Source of the DNA: Ctenosaura bakeri
Taxonomy: Eukaryota > Chordata > Lepidosauria > Squamata > Iguanidae
Length of the DNA: 64,000 nt
Direction: 5' to 3'
Assembly: GCA_948474755.1 (NCBI GenBank)
Contig: CAOLHI010000076.1
Location: forward strand, 962,942-1,026,941
Shown here: piece by piece, positions 1 through 13,440 of the stretch
Layout: every line of letters starts with the position of its first letter
How positions within the stretch are numbered: the stretch's first letter is position 1
Position numbers and translations under genes: made by a program
The notes under the pieces: model-generated
Databases searched by the model: none
What the model was told of the DNA's origin: nothing
The model's input: only the letters and a program-made list of their open reading frames with translations

Positions 1-1736
1 CCAGTACCAAATATTTAATAACCTACTATGCACAGGGTTTGAAAACTAGTTTTGTTTTTAAGACAACTGCGTGACATCTTTAGCCACCTTGGCAACCAGA
101 CACCCGGGAGATTCTTTCTCTCCCACCAACCTCAAGCATATATCAGAATATATCCATCTCATATATGTTACTGTAGAAGAAGCATCTTACCATGCAGCAA
201 TTACTGTATTATACATTCAGTCTAAACTAAGCAGTGGTTGAAAACCAACAGCAATTTTTTACTTTGTTGCATGAAGACAGCTAAAATTAATGGTTTTTAT
301 GCAAGTTGGATTTGGGGGGGAAGAAAGGTGCTTCTTGTGTCAAGTTCATTAATAGCAGTGTTACATGCCTAAAATGCAGGGGTTCAACTTCTGTCACCTA
401 TATATTTCTTTTTTCCATAATGGGCATGAGACTTCAATAATCTGTTCCCTTTCTAGAATCAACAGTTCTGACTTAAAGTCATCATGTACTTACTTTTTAT
501 TTATACTGCATTAAGCTGACAGAACAGCAATCAAAGGAAAAATATTACTTACTTTCTCAAAGTAAATACTGGTTTATAAGGGAGTGCATGAATTTTTATC
601 CCTGTCTCCACTAAATGATGGGTCTGTCTCCATTGTAATATTTACCTGGCAGTATTAACCATGGCAACTGAGTCTCCTTTGTCAGCATAAAGGGGGAAAA
701 AACCCTCTATCATTTGGACCAAGAACAACTTAAAGGAAGATTCCATGTTGCTTTCAGTGGCACACTGAGCCAGTTTTAAAGAACTAGTATCTAATTTTAT
801 GTGGTGAACTTCACAGAGTGCAATTTCTGAAGAGTAATATGCTTACCAAGTTGCACATAGTGTCTATTCGAGCTGTCGAAGATAAGGGCAGAAGCATATT
901 ATTAATAACTGAAAGCACATATGTGTATGTGAGGAAAAAATGTTCAGCAAATCTGTCACTATGAAGTCTAGTGCATTTTAAACAGTTTCACTTGCGACAA
1001 AGTTACTGCAGCTTACAAGAGCTACTTACAAATTTGATTGTTAAAGGAGTTAAAAGTTCTTGCCTTAAGTTAAATTTAATTTTGGAACTTGGTAAAATCT
1101 GTTTCTTATCCTGCATGTTATCAGTACCAGTGTCATTATTTGCAGCAAATATGACTAGAATAACCAAAGTGGCATACGGCGTGAAGATTTCTAAAGGGTG
1201 GGTGGTGGTGGTGGTGGTGGTCAGTGGTTGGAAACTACATTGAAGAATGGATATTGTACATCCAAACAAACAAAATTAATGTTTTTTAAAGACCTTTTAA
1301 CAATGATTCTAATTCTGAGAATACATGAAAAAGATTAGTGGAGCAGCCAATTTTCAAGTAGTGGTCAATGATCTGAGAAGTACTGTCCTTCCTTTAACAA
1401 TAACAGTTCCTCGCATAATTAGACTACACAATAAAATCTTTAGTGACATCTATGTGAAACCTAATATCATCTGCATTCACATCAGTATGTGAAAGGTGTT
1501 TGGGTTCTCCGAAAGTTCTTTATGAATACTAATAATGCTAGAGTTCTGATGGCATGTAAGTTGAATAGGTACACTTAATTGTTATTACATTGAGTTATGC
1601 CAAAATAATATTTTTATATGAATTGTAGGAGTAATTCTAGTAGCACAAATCAAGCAGCATTCTTGAAAAGTGCATGTGAGATCAGAAATGAGAGTTGAAG
1701 ATGTCAGAATTAACATAAATAGTGTGCCACGCTGAA
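1..1736. other. Upstream gene-free sequence
   Basis: AT-rich sequence without a supportable gene. It contains a (GGT)n tract at 1196-1221, and the 90- and 88-residue ORFs that overlap it on opposite strands are chance readings. I see nothing else. Confidence 0.5.
1196..1221. repeat. (GGT)n microsatellite
   Basis: An uninterrupted run of GGT triplets in otherwise AT-rich DNA. It is purine-biased and may be length-polymorphic. Confidence 0.9.
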
Positions 1737-1975
1737 GAGTCAGTATGATGTAGTGGTTTGAGCTTTGGACTACAACTCTGGAGATCAGAGCTTGAATCCC
1801 TGCTCAGTCATGGAAACTCACTTGGGCAAGTCACGCTCTCCCTGCTTCAGAGAAGGGCAAAGGTAGCCCCTCTTTGAACAAATCTTGACAGGAAAATCCT
1901 GTGATAGGGTCACTTTATGGTTTCTCTAAGCTGGAAATGACCGGAAGGTGTTCAACAACACCAAATTGCTGAATC
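1737..1975 (+). repeat. Sauria-type tRNA-derived SINE
   Basis: Begins GTCAGTATGATGTAGTGG, a tRNA-like A box, and has a B-box-like GCTTGAATCCC about 45 bases on. The body then carries CTTGGGCAAGTCACGCTCTC and a 3' part resembling the squamate Bov-B tail, ending in CAACAACA. The head is shared with copies at 15716, 18040 and 39995. This is a retroposon and not a tRNA gene. Confidence 0.85.
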
Positions 1976-4900
1976 CAACTTTAGTCTTACTTAGAGTAGA
2001 TTCATTGGACTTACTAGTGGAAGGTTCATGTACCCCAGTGGGTCTACCTTAGTAATGTTGGTTTTCATTGATTTTTGTAAAAAAAAAATTAACCATGTCA
2101 TACATATATTTTACTGTTCATTTACATTTCTTTTGTAGAGACAATTATTGTAAGATGCACTAAAGTACTGGAATCTGTATATAAAAACTCACATTTACTG
2201 TAAAAACCTGTTATGTATATTGTGGAATCTTTTTAAAAATCACTTTACGCAGACTTTTGCATTATGAATGCATTGATAGTGGTATGTTCTCATGATATCT
2301 TCTCCATCTGTGCCAGTAATTCATTATCATAAGAAAAGGGCCATTGACCTTAAGGACTTTAAGTCCAGAGCTCACCTGAAATATCAAGGTTTGGTCCCCA
2401 TCATTCTGGTGGATGTTATGCAAGTTTGCTATTTTATCTTATGGACATGAAGCAACTCCTAATATATCTTTCAGCAGATACTGAATTTCACACCTTTGTC
2501 AGTTTCTTATGTCTGATAAAGGATAGGATACTAATCTGTGCCTCTTTATTTTATGGTGATGCACGCTCACATAAATAATTTATTTTCAGACAGGTTTAAG
2601 TGTGACTTGCAAAATAGATCTTGAATATCCTTTGCTCGCCCTTCTTCCTACCAAGGGATTTTGGATAATAATAGGAACAATACTTATCATCAATTTGGGT
2701 TAAAAAAAGGTTTTTGACTACATATTTTATCTTGAAACATGCACATAGACCTCTGAAATGAAAAACATATCTTGATACACTTGTCAAATATTATTACTGT
2801 AATTATGGAAACAGAAACCAAGGTGAAAAGATTTTCCTTGCAACTGAGAACATTTCTCAGTGGCTAGCATGTGGAAAGACTGTGGTCTTAAAATACCTAT
2901 ATATAGAGAGTGTTACAAACAGCTCTCAACTCATTAACAGGAAAGTTTGTAATGTTTCAGTTAATACAATGGCAAATACTTATGACAGGTAAGGAAGGAT
3001 ATGTTTCTTTAAATTATAAGAAGTTCCCAGGCATTTAAAATCAGGATTTTAAGTTTCAATGTTTAAGTTACATCCTTAAGAATTCACGATCCAAGTATTA
3101 ACACTGTGCTTAACAGCTCGACAGCCCTGGTCCTAAGAGCTCCATTATGGCATAGAAGTATTTAGAATGGGATGCTTTGACTGCTGCATTATGTGACCTG
3201 TGATATCATACTGGTATTGGAAGCCATCCAGAACTGGAATCAGTATGCCAGTGTGAGGCAGCACTCTTAGGCAAGAGAGAGAGGCATATAACATGGTGAC
3301 TATTTTGGAGGCATATAAATGACCAGAAGGCACCAGTATATCATACACATCTGTTGTATGGTAGTCACCTTTTAAAACAGGATTGCAGCTGATAGGAAAC
3401 AACATAAAATAGACCTAGAACTATTGATGTGCATAGAGCACATAGTAGACATCCAGGCTACAGTCCCCTGGGAGTAATTCTCACTGAACTACCAGCAACT
3501 TATTTCTGAATAAAAATACATGGGATAGCACTTTAAGTCTGTAATATTAACATTCTAACTTGTAAGTCCTATGGGATTTATTCTAAATAAATGAGGTAGA
3601 TTTGGACTTTTAGTTACACTATGAGATAGGCTTTTCGTTTTGGTTTCAATGCCTTTGATATTGTAGACAGATATATCTAAATATCTAAATGAGAACTACT
3701 TGTTTTTGTTGTAAGAATTCCAGTACATACTGTTTTCAACAGGCATTTTGGTCATTTCCAAGAAGACACTTCTTAAAAACACTGCAGCAACATATTTTCT
3801 CTGAGTGATATACAAAGTAAAAACATAAAAATGCAGAAGAATAATGTAATAAGTAAAATATCACGTAAAAAGAAAACAAATCATTCAAAAAAAAACAAGG
3901 AAAAAAAACAGCATTGGCATATTTGAGGTGTAAATAAGAGGAGGTGGGAGTGTGTGGGACGAACCAGTGCAAGGATGTAAAAACAGAAAAAGCAGCTCCT
4001 AAAATGCCTGGAGAAATCAAAGGGTCCCCATCTGCTTCCCAAAAGTACATATTGTATGTGCCAGGCAAACCTCTGGGAATGTTATTCTACAGATGGGAAG
4101 CCACCATTGAAAAGACAGTCTCTCTTTTAGCTACCTGTCTTGGCTCATTTGGCAGGGACAGATCGCTGGAGAAGGGCCTACCTACTATCTGGTAGGTTTA
4201 TAGTTTGTGGTCTTGTGTAATAGTTTTAATATTTGCCTATGTAGTAGAATAGATTCTACAGAGGATGATCTGTTCTTGTGAGCAGCTCAGAATCTATAAA
4301 CATTTTTAAGAGAACTTTGAAAACAATGTTTTGCTATATTGTTCTATTATATTTTTTTGTAAATACATTACCATGTCCACAATCGTCTTTATCTGGCATT
4401 TTACTGTTTTAGGAGCAGTAGTCATTTCTCAACTAATATATTTGGAAATTCTATTAATTACTTATATGATAGATACTCCAGCTATAGAACGACAACCTCT
4501 CTGACTAGGAGACTAATCCTGTAGACTTTGATGCAAGAGATTGAGGAGAGACAAAATTACTCCTTCACTTCACTCACTTGTGTTTGTGTGTAGTGCTTGT
4601 AATGGGAAAAATGATTAACTGCTTACAAGGAAACAAGATATATATATTTAGAGGTGTTTTGGGGTTTTTTTTTTGTAAAAGTGGAATATTTGCATGAGAC
4701 AGTGAAATTTGGTTCACTGAAGGCTAAAATGTCTTGGATAACCTGTTGTTGCAAAAGAAATATGTACTGAACTGTGTATTATAAACAGCTTAGCTCATTA
4801 GTCAGACCAATCTGTTTGTAGTATCACAAAAGTAACCATACTAGGCTCCTAAAACTCTATTACTTGGATCCTTTAAGTCACATACCTATTTGCATATACT

Positions 4901-7900
4901 CTCTGCCTTTCCAAATACAAAGGGATTTTTTTTCCCCATAAGCCACACCTCTGATTATTCTTTGCCTAAGAAAACCCTATGAAATTCATGGGGTTGCCAC
5001 AAGTCAACAGGCAACCGGAATGCACATGTATACATGTACACTTTCTCATGAACTGGTGTATGTGAGAGATAAAGATGGCTTGTGGCCTCTGCAGAGGAGT
5101 GGATAAGCACTGATCGTGGGCATCTGGCTTATTTTGGATCTTTGGACATGATCATTGCCCACCCATCCTTCAACAATTAAGAATGTTTTTTAGTAGTTCT
5201 GACTGTAAGAAGACTTCATCCTTTTCTCTGTGAGTGGAAGTGACACAGCTGTCACCCTGACTTCATAACCTTACAACACTGGTATTGTGTAGTGCATTTT
5301 CATTCAACTGTCTTTTATTCAACTGTCTTTCACGCCCATAGAGTGAATCACGAAGTCTATACTCCAAAAGTTGTAGTGTCTTCCTAGAAGCTCTCAAAAC
5401 ACAGTTCAAAGTGTGATCATCTTGTAACCATATGGTTTCGTTTTCATTAACCCTGAATTCTCATTACCTGCTGTATTAGAGCTATTTGTTCAGGAAAGGA
5501 AATGGGCCCTTCTATGGTGTTTGATCTGACTGCTGTTTGAAAATACACTTTAAAATTTAATATCTGTTCCAAAACATGTTTTCTGGAGACCTTCTAGTAA
5601 AAATTACAAGAAACAGACTTTATTTAGTTCTTTCATATATGTAGTTTCTGAAGAAGGATATCAAATTATTTATGGAATGTAGAACAAAAATTCTCCCATC
5701 CCATTTGATTTTCAGACAGTATTTCACATATAGATTCTGTCTCTTTAAAAATGCAGTCTCCTCTATTTGCCCTATTAATTGTTGATATGTTGCCATCCAT
5801 GAGACAAAAATTAGAGCTGTAATTAAATAATCATGTGATGCTCCTTAGTGCCAGTGAGAGCAAACTCATTTTTCCAGGCCCTGATGGTCACTGATTATTG
5901 TATTACTACTGGCTTGGGTTTATTTATTTATTTCTGTGAATAGCTATGTATACTAACTGCTGGCCTTATTTTTAAAATTAAAGAAAGTGAAAAATACTAA
6001 GTTAATTGGCTAGTAATCCACGGGGACTTTAAACAAACCTACCTTTGCTGGTTTTGGTCACCTGACTGGGAGAACTACATCAGTGGTGTGGATTGTGTGC
6101 CATTTAATTTACACTGGTGTTTTGGCTGGGGTGGATGCATATGGCGAATGCCAGGAGAATTACAAAAGAAGCAGGGTATTAAAATTCAGAAATGATTAAA
6201 ATTGAAATAAAAGGATGCTGCTTCTTTGCCAGTACTCTGGCAGTCATAATGACACACAGAGATTAGTTTCCACCTTCATCTTTTCCTTCTTTCTCATTTC
6301 CTCTTGTTTATTGTTGACACATTTTCCCTATGCCTTTGCTTCTCATCTCTGCGTCTCCTGTAGATATTCCTACCTTTTTTCCTCCTTTTTAGTATGGAGA
6401 TGCTTACTTAACCTTATTATTACAATAACAGAATAGCTTATTAATATTTAATATCCATGTGTTCTGAAATTTCTAAAAGTTAGGTCACCTCTATTAAATG
6501 ACATACCATCTTATTGTTTTTTTAATCCTTATCTTGCTCTTATGCCTTCCTCTTTTAATGGTGATTTAACTTAAAATGTTTAAACACCTGTGTTCAGATA
6601 CTGGGGGTGGGGGCAGGAAGAAAGAACTTATCAGTCATGGATAATCAATTATGCATGAATTCAGATTTAACAGATGGATGTTGGGAGTTAAAAATTTCTC
6701 GTTTGGCTTCATGATTTTTTTCCCCTGTTTGTGCGACACCTGTCTCTTATGTATAGATAAACATCTAACATCCTTTACAGCTTTTCTTATATCTTTATGC
6801 TGTTTTTTTTCTCCTATCGAAAATCTCTTCTACCTGTTCATCACTCATTCTCTTCAGATTTTAGGAACTCATTGTGCCTTTGAGTTCTATGGTACGTTGG
6901 CTTATGAAAACATATTAACTTTTAAATTGCATATAATGTGGCATTTCACAGCTTAACAGTGTTAACACAGTTCAGATACCTCAGTGATGATACGATAGAT
7001 ATGTACTGACCAATTTATATGTTTTTATGTTTTGCTGCATGTATAAGTACACACACACAAGGACCAGACATAAGAAGATATTCTGGCCAATGACTAGACA
7101 TGACATCCTCAAGGATTCCATAGAATTTCAGTCACAGTACTGTTTCATTTATTTTAAAATTTCCATTAATGTACATCTGCAGCCAGATATCTGTTATGGC
7201 ATACTTATGCTGGGTACTGAACTCCTCTTGTGTTAAGTTAAATTATCATTGAACTTTAAGGGGCTGGGGAAGTAGAAAGTGGCACCCTGGGGTTTGCTTT
7301 CAACAGCAGCTTGTTCTGAGTAGTCATACAAGATTTTGTTTTGTTTTTTTTTATCCAGGAAAAAGTGAACATAGAAATATGAACAAAAAAGATGATAACT
7401 GTTGGTTGACTACAAAAGTCGTTATTGTTGTAAATTACTTGCAACTGGAGACGAAGCAGCAATAATTTCCTATTACACATTTTTTTTCATAAAGGGACTT
7501 ATAAAGTACCTTATGCTTATATGTGTAAAAAACTATATAATCTGATGGTTTCAAAATGTCATAGATGGTTGTGGCAGAATTTATGTCTTCTTTTGTATTT
7601 CAGAAACAAACTGTTTTTATATTACTGTACGTAACTGAGATATATTGAATCTACCCTCCCTTTACAATAGATATGTATATTTCCATGAGACTATATTTCA
7701 AAATTTAGTAAAAGCAAGTATTTTCCCAAAATTTATTATTTGATTTTTATGCCAAACCTTAGTCAGAAATGACAGAGAGAAATCTCAAACATATGTAACT
7801 TAATTATATGAAGGGATTTAAATATTCATATTGATCATTTTTAGGTATTTCTGTAGGGGAAAATGAAATGAAGGGTAGTGCTATGCTTCTCTGTATTTTA

Positions 7901-8110
7901 AACAAGATGTTTTGAAGAAATCAACTTGCATGGTCTAACAGGGCAATCTTACACATGTTAGTTAAATTAGTATGCTTATTAAGATGCATGCCATAATAAA
8001 TATGTTTAGGATACTTTTACTCCATGTTGTTTTTGATCTTGTATTTGTTGACAAGGTAGTCTGAATGTCAACAAATATATGCCATTTTTAATATAAAAAT
8101 TGTTTTGATA
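1976..8110. other. Upstream gene-free sequence
   Basis: Mostly unique AT-rich DNA with no credible gene; the short ORFs lack conserved-looking composition. A partial SINE 3' end sits at 4960-5030 and is listed separately. T- and A-runs and an ACAC tract near 7049 are present. Confidence 0.45.
4960..5030 (+). repeat. Sauria-type SINE, 3' fragment
   Basis: GCCTAAGAAAACCCTATGAA followed by GGGGTTGCCACAAGTCAACA matches the 3' half of the full SINE copies at 15716 and 39995. The tRNA head is absent. Confidence 0.6.
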
Positions 8111-8112
8111 AC

Positions 8113-8225
8113 TTTGTTGTTGTTATGTGTCTCCAAGTCGTTTCCAACTTATGGCAATCCAATGGTAAATTTGGCATAGCTGTCACAGGGTTTTCTGGGG
8201 CTCAGAGTGTATAACTACTAACTAG
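8113..8225 (-). repeat. Sauria-type SINE, 3' fragment, reverse orientation
   Basis: Read on the minus strand it carries the AACTTATGG/CCATAAGTTGG-type Bov-B-like tail and the GAAAACCCTGTGA block of the SINE family. It ends in a GTTGTTGTT tract, the complement of the ACA-type tail. The tRNA head is missing. Confidence 0.65.
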
Positions 8226-8345
8226 TGTATAACCAATAGAGGGGGAAGTTTGGCACAAAAAAAAGTCTGTGTGCATATGTCTATAAGAGAGTGGGGGGAT
8301 TCATGCTTGATTCTATGGTTTTGCACTGCCTGTTCACTGTTGAAC

Positions 8346-8440
8346 AGGAGTGGGCAGTTTGTGGCCCTCTAGATGTTGTCAGACTGCAATTCCCATAATC
8401 CCTTAAGAATAGTAATGTTGTTTAGAGTTGATGGACTTCC
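8346..8440. repeat. Remnant of a hAT-like non-autonomous DNA transposon
   Basis: It opens CAGGAGTGGGCAGTTTGTGG, close to the CAGGGGTGGGCAA terminus of hAT elements. The next block, GGCCCTCTAGATGTTGTCAG, then ACTGCAATTCCCATAATCCC, is a pattern widespread in lizard genomes. A matching far terminus is not clear, so the element is truncated or eroded. Confidence 0.5.
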
Positions 8441-9904
8441 CCACCTCTCGTATTAAGTGTGCAGGGAACAAAACTAGCACTGTTAATACACCAGGAAATT
8501 AGAACCAATCAGTTAGCCAGTATGTCCACCCCAGCAGATGTTGGTCTACAAGGGACAAACATGGCTCCTGAATAGTGTGATGTGGTCAGTCCACACAGAT
8601 GGTAAAATTGGAAGAACTAAAAAAGCTATCCACTTTTGGTGGCCTTCCTTTTCCAATTACCCATCCAAGTTAATTACTATTCAAATCAGGTATTCTTCTG
8701 CTGAATTAATTACCCCCAAAGACTCTGCTATCCTTGTTAGCAGGCAATATTGTGAGAAGCAATATGTTAGCGAGGAACCCCCCCCCCCAAAAAAAGGATG
8801 CAGTATCTCATTTATTTTATTATTGACATAATACTCTGATGGTATTATTATTCTTTGTTTTTGCTTTAAATTGGTCATGACAAAAATTCAAGAGTTCTTT
8901 TAATATATGTGCATGAGTAGGATTTAAGATTGCTTTCTTATTACTCTTACTGCCTGGCTGCTTTTTGTTGTTTGGTTGCTGTTTATATTGAGTTCCTAAG
9001 ACCATAAAGTTGCAAATGCCAGTGGTTATATGGAGAAACTAGGGTTTCAGCTCTGTCCCACTGCATCAAAGCTCAAGAAGAATACAGACTATTAGATAAA
9101 CTGTTTCTAGTCAGTAGCTTGGAGTCTAGTTTTCACTGAGAGGCTTGGCAATCAAGCTTGATTTTCACACTGATGGAATAGTGTTCGGAGTTGTGTTCTA
9201 CTGATATGGAATAGAACTGTATATGGTATCTTGATTACTGTTTCCTTGTCCATTGTCTGCCTCCACTCCCATTGAAGTAGAGTGGTAATGGGAGAACTGG
9301 CAGGAGATGGGGAGTATCCTGATAGCAACAAATGATTCCTTGATTTTGTAAAAAGCAAACAGAAATATGTAGCAGCTGTTTAAAGGGACCAAAAGTGTGT
9401 AGGAAATGTTGCACATAAAAATTGCAGTTCAGAAGTGGTACGGCTTATAGATGTTATATGCTAATGTCAGAAGACTTCAAGCAGAAACGGAGAACTGGAA
9501 TGCTTTGTATCAAAAGAGTATATATAGTGTGCATATCACAGACTCAGCGGAACTGTGAAAAGGAGTAGGATGCAATTCTCACAAGATAAAAATGTATAGA
9601 AATGGACAAGCATGTCAGATATTGTGTTGCTGTGTACTTTGAAGGCACAGATTTTTTAAAAAGAATGAACAATTAGAAGATGTAAGAAGCATAAACTTGC
9701 TTTCTAAATAACTTATGGGTGGGAATACCAGGGACCTGAAGTAGTTTTGTACTGATGTACTTGCACCCCCATGACTTAAAATAGAGAAAAATGAGGGAGA
9801 AGTTGTCAAGTTGACTTTAGTGGCAAAATACACATTTATACTGCAGTCTTATACTTACTTACCCAAGAGGATGTCTGAATATACATATAGAGGATTAGTC
9901 AACT
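8441..9904. other. Upstream gene-free sequence
   Basis: No gene or recognisable repeat apart from a C8/A6 homopolymer pair at about 8780-8797. Short ORFs on both strands overlap and look random. Confidence 0.4.
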
Positions 9905-11745
9905 AGGGAGGATACAATTCTGGACTTCATCATGAGTGTGCCAAGGATCTAGCGCAAGAGAGAAAAGCTGTTGTATTGCTCAGTTGAATTGTATATGTGT
10001 AACATATATTTTAAGATTAAAGTTTTCCAGAAAGTCTAACATGGTTATGTTTAATTTAAAATAGGGAGGCAAACCTCTTAAAAATGTGGGAAAGTTGAAA
10101 AGGATAATCAAAATGGAGACTCAAATAAACTAGACTATTTAAAACCACTATAATCAAAACTGAACCAGAATGTATACCACAGAATAGGAAAGATAACAAA
10201 CAAGTTTAAAAGAATGACAGTGTGGTTAACAAGCAGAGTTAAGAAAACTATAAAAGGCAATAATAATTCTTTTAAAAAGCAGAGTCCAAACTAGGAATAT
10301 AAAAAGGAGCAACAACTCGGGCGACACAAATATAAATATTGCAAAAGGGCTCCTCACCCGCAGTATTTAAGTACAGCAGAAGCAAAAGGCTAACCCATTC
10401 GATAACAACGTATAAAAGAACTAGTTAGGTTTGATAGCGATACTGCAGAAAGCTTGGAATAATTGTTTGCTCAGTTTCCATTGTGATGATACTGGATAAT
10501 ACCGTGCCTGAAATTGCTTTTTGTAGGAAAGGGTAATGGAGAATCTAGAGAAATAGAAGGGACAAGAAACAAAGTTCTAAGGCTGCTTGTAAAGTTAAAA
10601 GTTGACAAGTCATCAGGTCTGGATGCCACCTGAGAATTCTTCCAGAGAACAAATATGAAATTGCTCTCTTCAAACAAACATGCAAATTGCCTAAAACAGT
10701 CTTTTTACTGAAGGATTAAAAAGTAGCCATTGCAACACATTTCTTTTCTCAAGAATGCATGAAATTATAAAGCCAACAGCCTAATTTCTTTGCTGTGTGA
10801 ATTGGAGGAAGGCATGATTAAAGGAAAAATTGTGAAACACAAGGGGGAAAAACAAGCACAATGAGGAAGAACCTACATATTATTAGGAAGTATCGAAGCT
10901 AATTTCTTCCTCATCAACTTTTTAAAATTGTGAGGCACTGTTAAGAAGTCTATAGATTCAGTAAACGTTTTGCGAACTACTCCTATTTGCCTTGAAAAAT
11001 ATAGCCATATTAGTCTGTATCAATATACAAAGGAATGTTGTACCACTTTTGAGATTGACAGAAGTGTGTGGCATAAGCTTTCCTAGACTACTAGACTACT
11101 TCCTACTGCAGTGTACGGCAGTAGATGAAGTCTATGAAACTTCTACAAACTTCTTTCTCTCAATTAGTCTCAGTAGTGGTACAATATCCCTCTGTATGCC
11201 ATTGACCTTGTTGACAAAGGTAGATTAGAGAAATTCAGTAAATGTTGCTAAATCTGTGGACTGTCAGAACTGGTTATAGAGCAAGAAGCAGGAGGTAGTA
11301 GACAATTTTCACAGTGGTGAAAGAACTCTCACAGCTGTATTGGAATGGTGCTGTTTAACCTATTCATAAATTATTTCATCAGATATTAGCAGTCAGCAAG
11401 TCAAATTTGTGGGTGGGATGAAAGAATTGAGAGTGGTGCAGGCCCACACAGGTTGATAAGAAGTTTAAAATTGTCTCTTACAGCTGGGTGAATGGGAAAT
11501 ACAATTGCAGATTTGTATCAGTGTACGTCAGTGGAAAGTGATGCCCATGGGAGACAGGAGAAGGAGAAAGAAGAGAAGTCGCAGCAGTAGCAGTAGCAAG
11601 ATTCATACATATTATGATGGAATCTGAACTGGCTGTGACTGTCCATGAAACAGATGGCTCAGTTAAACCCAGGAAATAAGGTGATAGAAAACAGGAGACA
11701 GTCTTTGGGTGATAGACAAATGCAGAAAGAAGAGTAAAGGATGCT
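9905..11745 (+). mobile_element. Degenerate CR1-like LINE, ORF2 region
   Basis: Scattered reading frames on the + strand recall the CR1/L3 ORF2 protein in the right order. Near 10230 a reading gives LTSRVKKTIKGNNNSFKK, the linker between endonuclease and reverse transcriptase. Near 10597 comes VKVDKSSGLDA, the RT motif usually read as DKSxGPDGI. Near 11350 comes VLFNLFINYFI, the RT motif LLFNIFINDL. Many frameshifts and stops separate them, so this is an old dead copy. Its ends are approximate. Confidence 0.6.
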
Positions 11746-12708
11746 GTGTTGTATGACATTTTTAGGCAATATTTTATTTTAGTTCAGAGGAAGATAGGGC
11801 TTTTTAAATCCTGTTTTAAAATTTATTTCTGAGTAGTTATGTGGCTGCAAAAATGTTTTGTATGTTGGACACTGTTTGGAGAGGGCAAATGCTATTAGGA
11901 TATATGAGGAGATATAGGCTTGGGCAAAGGATGACCCAGTTAAAGTAGTTAAGAATATTAAGGTCTGTCTCTGCTGTCAGCCCTTTTTTTCCGGCAATGC
12001 AATTTAAGGAGTGGTGTTGACTGGTGGTGGTAATGCTCTATTTTGATTTGTAATTCTAAGTCATTTAAAGGCAGTGGATAATAGAGGAGAAGCAACTCAG
12101 TAGAAAGGTAAGACTTGATTCTGAATGAAAAAGTGACCTGGCATGCTGCCCCTCCCCTGCAAAAAAAAATTCTCTGGGTTTAGGAAGACTGGGATGGCTA
12201 CACTGCTTATCCTATTTCTAATGTGTTGTTCAGTTCCCACCATAAATGCATGATGTTAGGGATCATGGTCATGATAGGGAGATTGCCTAATTGGTATGAC
12301 TGGACTGGCAGTGGACGTTAAAATGGCAGTGAATTCAGCCAGCCACAGGCATGCTGTCTGCTCTATGGCGTAGGGGAAGTGACGGTATCAAATACTTATC
12401 CTGACCTTTTGTCAATTTCTGTCACTCCGCTTAACCTAAATCCCCAAATTCTAACAGTTTTCTAAATTAATAAATCTTATTCTAAATTAATAGATCTTAT
12501 TCTACAACTACCATTATGTCTATGCTGTGGTGCTTACACAATTATTTAATCTGCTGGTGAAGGCAAGCAAAATGACATGTTTTCAGATAAAGTATCTTGT
12601 GTATGCTTCAAATTGAATTATACTTATTGTAGATGCTGTTCAAAAGATGTCCATGTCTCTGTCAATCATGAATGCTTTAATATGGTTCTGACCACTGGGA
12701 TATTTCAT

Positions 12709-12965
12709 TTTGAATCATAAAATTGGAAGGGGTCCTATGAACCCTCAGTTCCAACCCCCTGCTCAATGCAGGATCCCCAGCTAGAGTATCCCCAGCAAGT
12801 AGCTGTCCAGCCAGTTTTTGGAAACAGAGAAGAAGACCCACCATCTCTCTAGGCAATAGGTTCTATTGCCAAACTGCTCTTACTGTCAAGAAGTTCCTTC
12901 TAATGTTCAGTCAAAATTTACCCTCCTATAACTTCAAACCATTAGACCTAGTTCTACCCTCTGAT
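12709..12965 (-). mobile_element. CR1 LINE, 3' end, reverse orientation
   Basis: Starts GAATCATAAAATTGGAAGGG, the complement of the octamer-repeat CR1 3' tail. It continues through TTCCAACCCCCTGCTCAATG and a run of CR1 3'UTR blocks including AAGAAGTTCCTTCTAATGTT. A second copy of the same 3' region lies at 62140-62345 in the same orientation. Confidence 0.85.
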
Positions 12966-13059
12966 ATACTAGTTTCATGTACATGTTACAAAGCAAGTGG
13001 GATAAGGTAAAACTGGTAGGATTATATATTTCTATTGATAAAAATAGTGAATAGCACTG

Positions 13060-13440
13060 TCCTGGGGCTGACATTGCCCAGTATTTTTTATAAGTAATTT
13101 AGATGATGGGGAGGGGGGAATCTCTATCAGATTTGCAGATGGTACAAAATGGTGAGGTGTGGTGAACACATTGGAAGATAGGAACTGAATTCAGAAGAGC
13201 CTTGATAAACTAGAAAACTGGGCTTCCAATGTGTTCACCAAACCTCACAGTTTTGTATTATCTGAACATTTGATAAGGATTTCCTCCACCCCATCATCTA
13301 AACTAACTAGTAGGTCAGAGTTTAGACACTTGAATGAAATGTCATCATCCAGCCACCCCTTAAAAAGAATACTGTTGGGTATGTCGATAAAAGCTGAAAG
13401 AAAAAGTGTAATAAATAAATAAAATTGTACGTATGACATG
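13060..13440. mobile_element. Two head-to-head LINE reverse-transcriptase fragments
   Basis: On the + strand, 13060-13222 reads like eroded RT (VLG...FADGTKW...LDKLENWA), the CR1 block around the FADDTKL motif. On the minus strand, 13245-13439 reads LLVSLDDGVEEILIKCSDNT, then KL, the same motif. The two copies are inverted about a short spacer, with arms 13098-13177 and 13223-13303. The 34 bases nearest the centre (13144-13177 against 13223-13256) are almost perfectly complementary. Both are inactive. Confidence 0.65.

Noticed and set aside
1737..1800. Possible tRNA gene from A- and B-box matches
   Set aside because: There is no cloverleaf; the sequence is the head of a SINE repeated elsewhere in the window.
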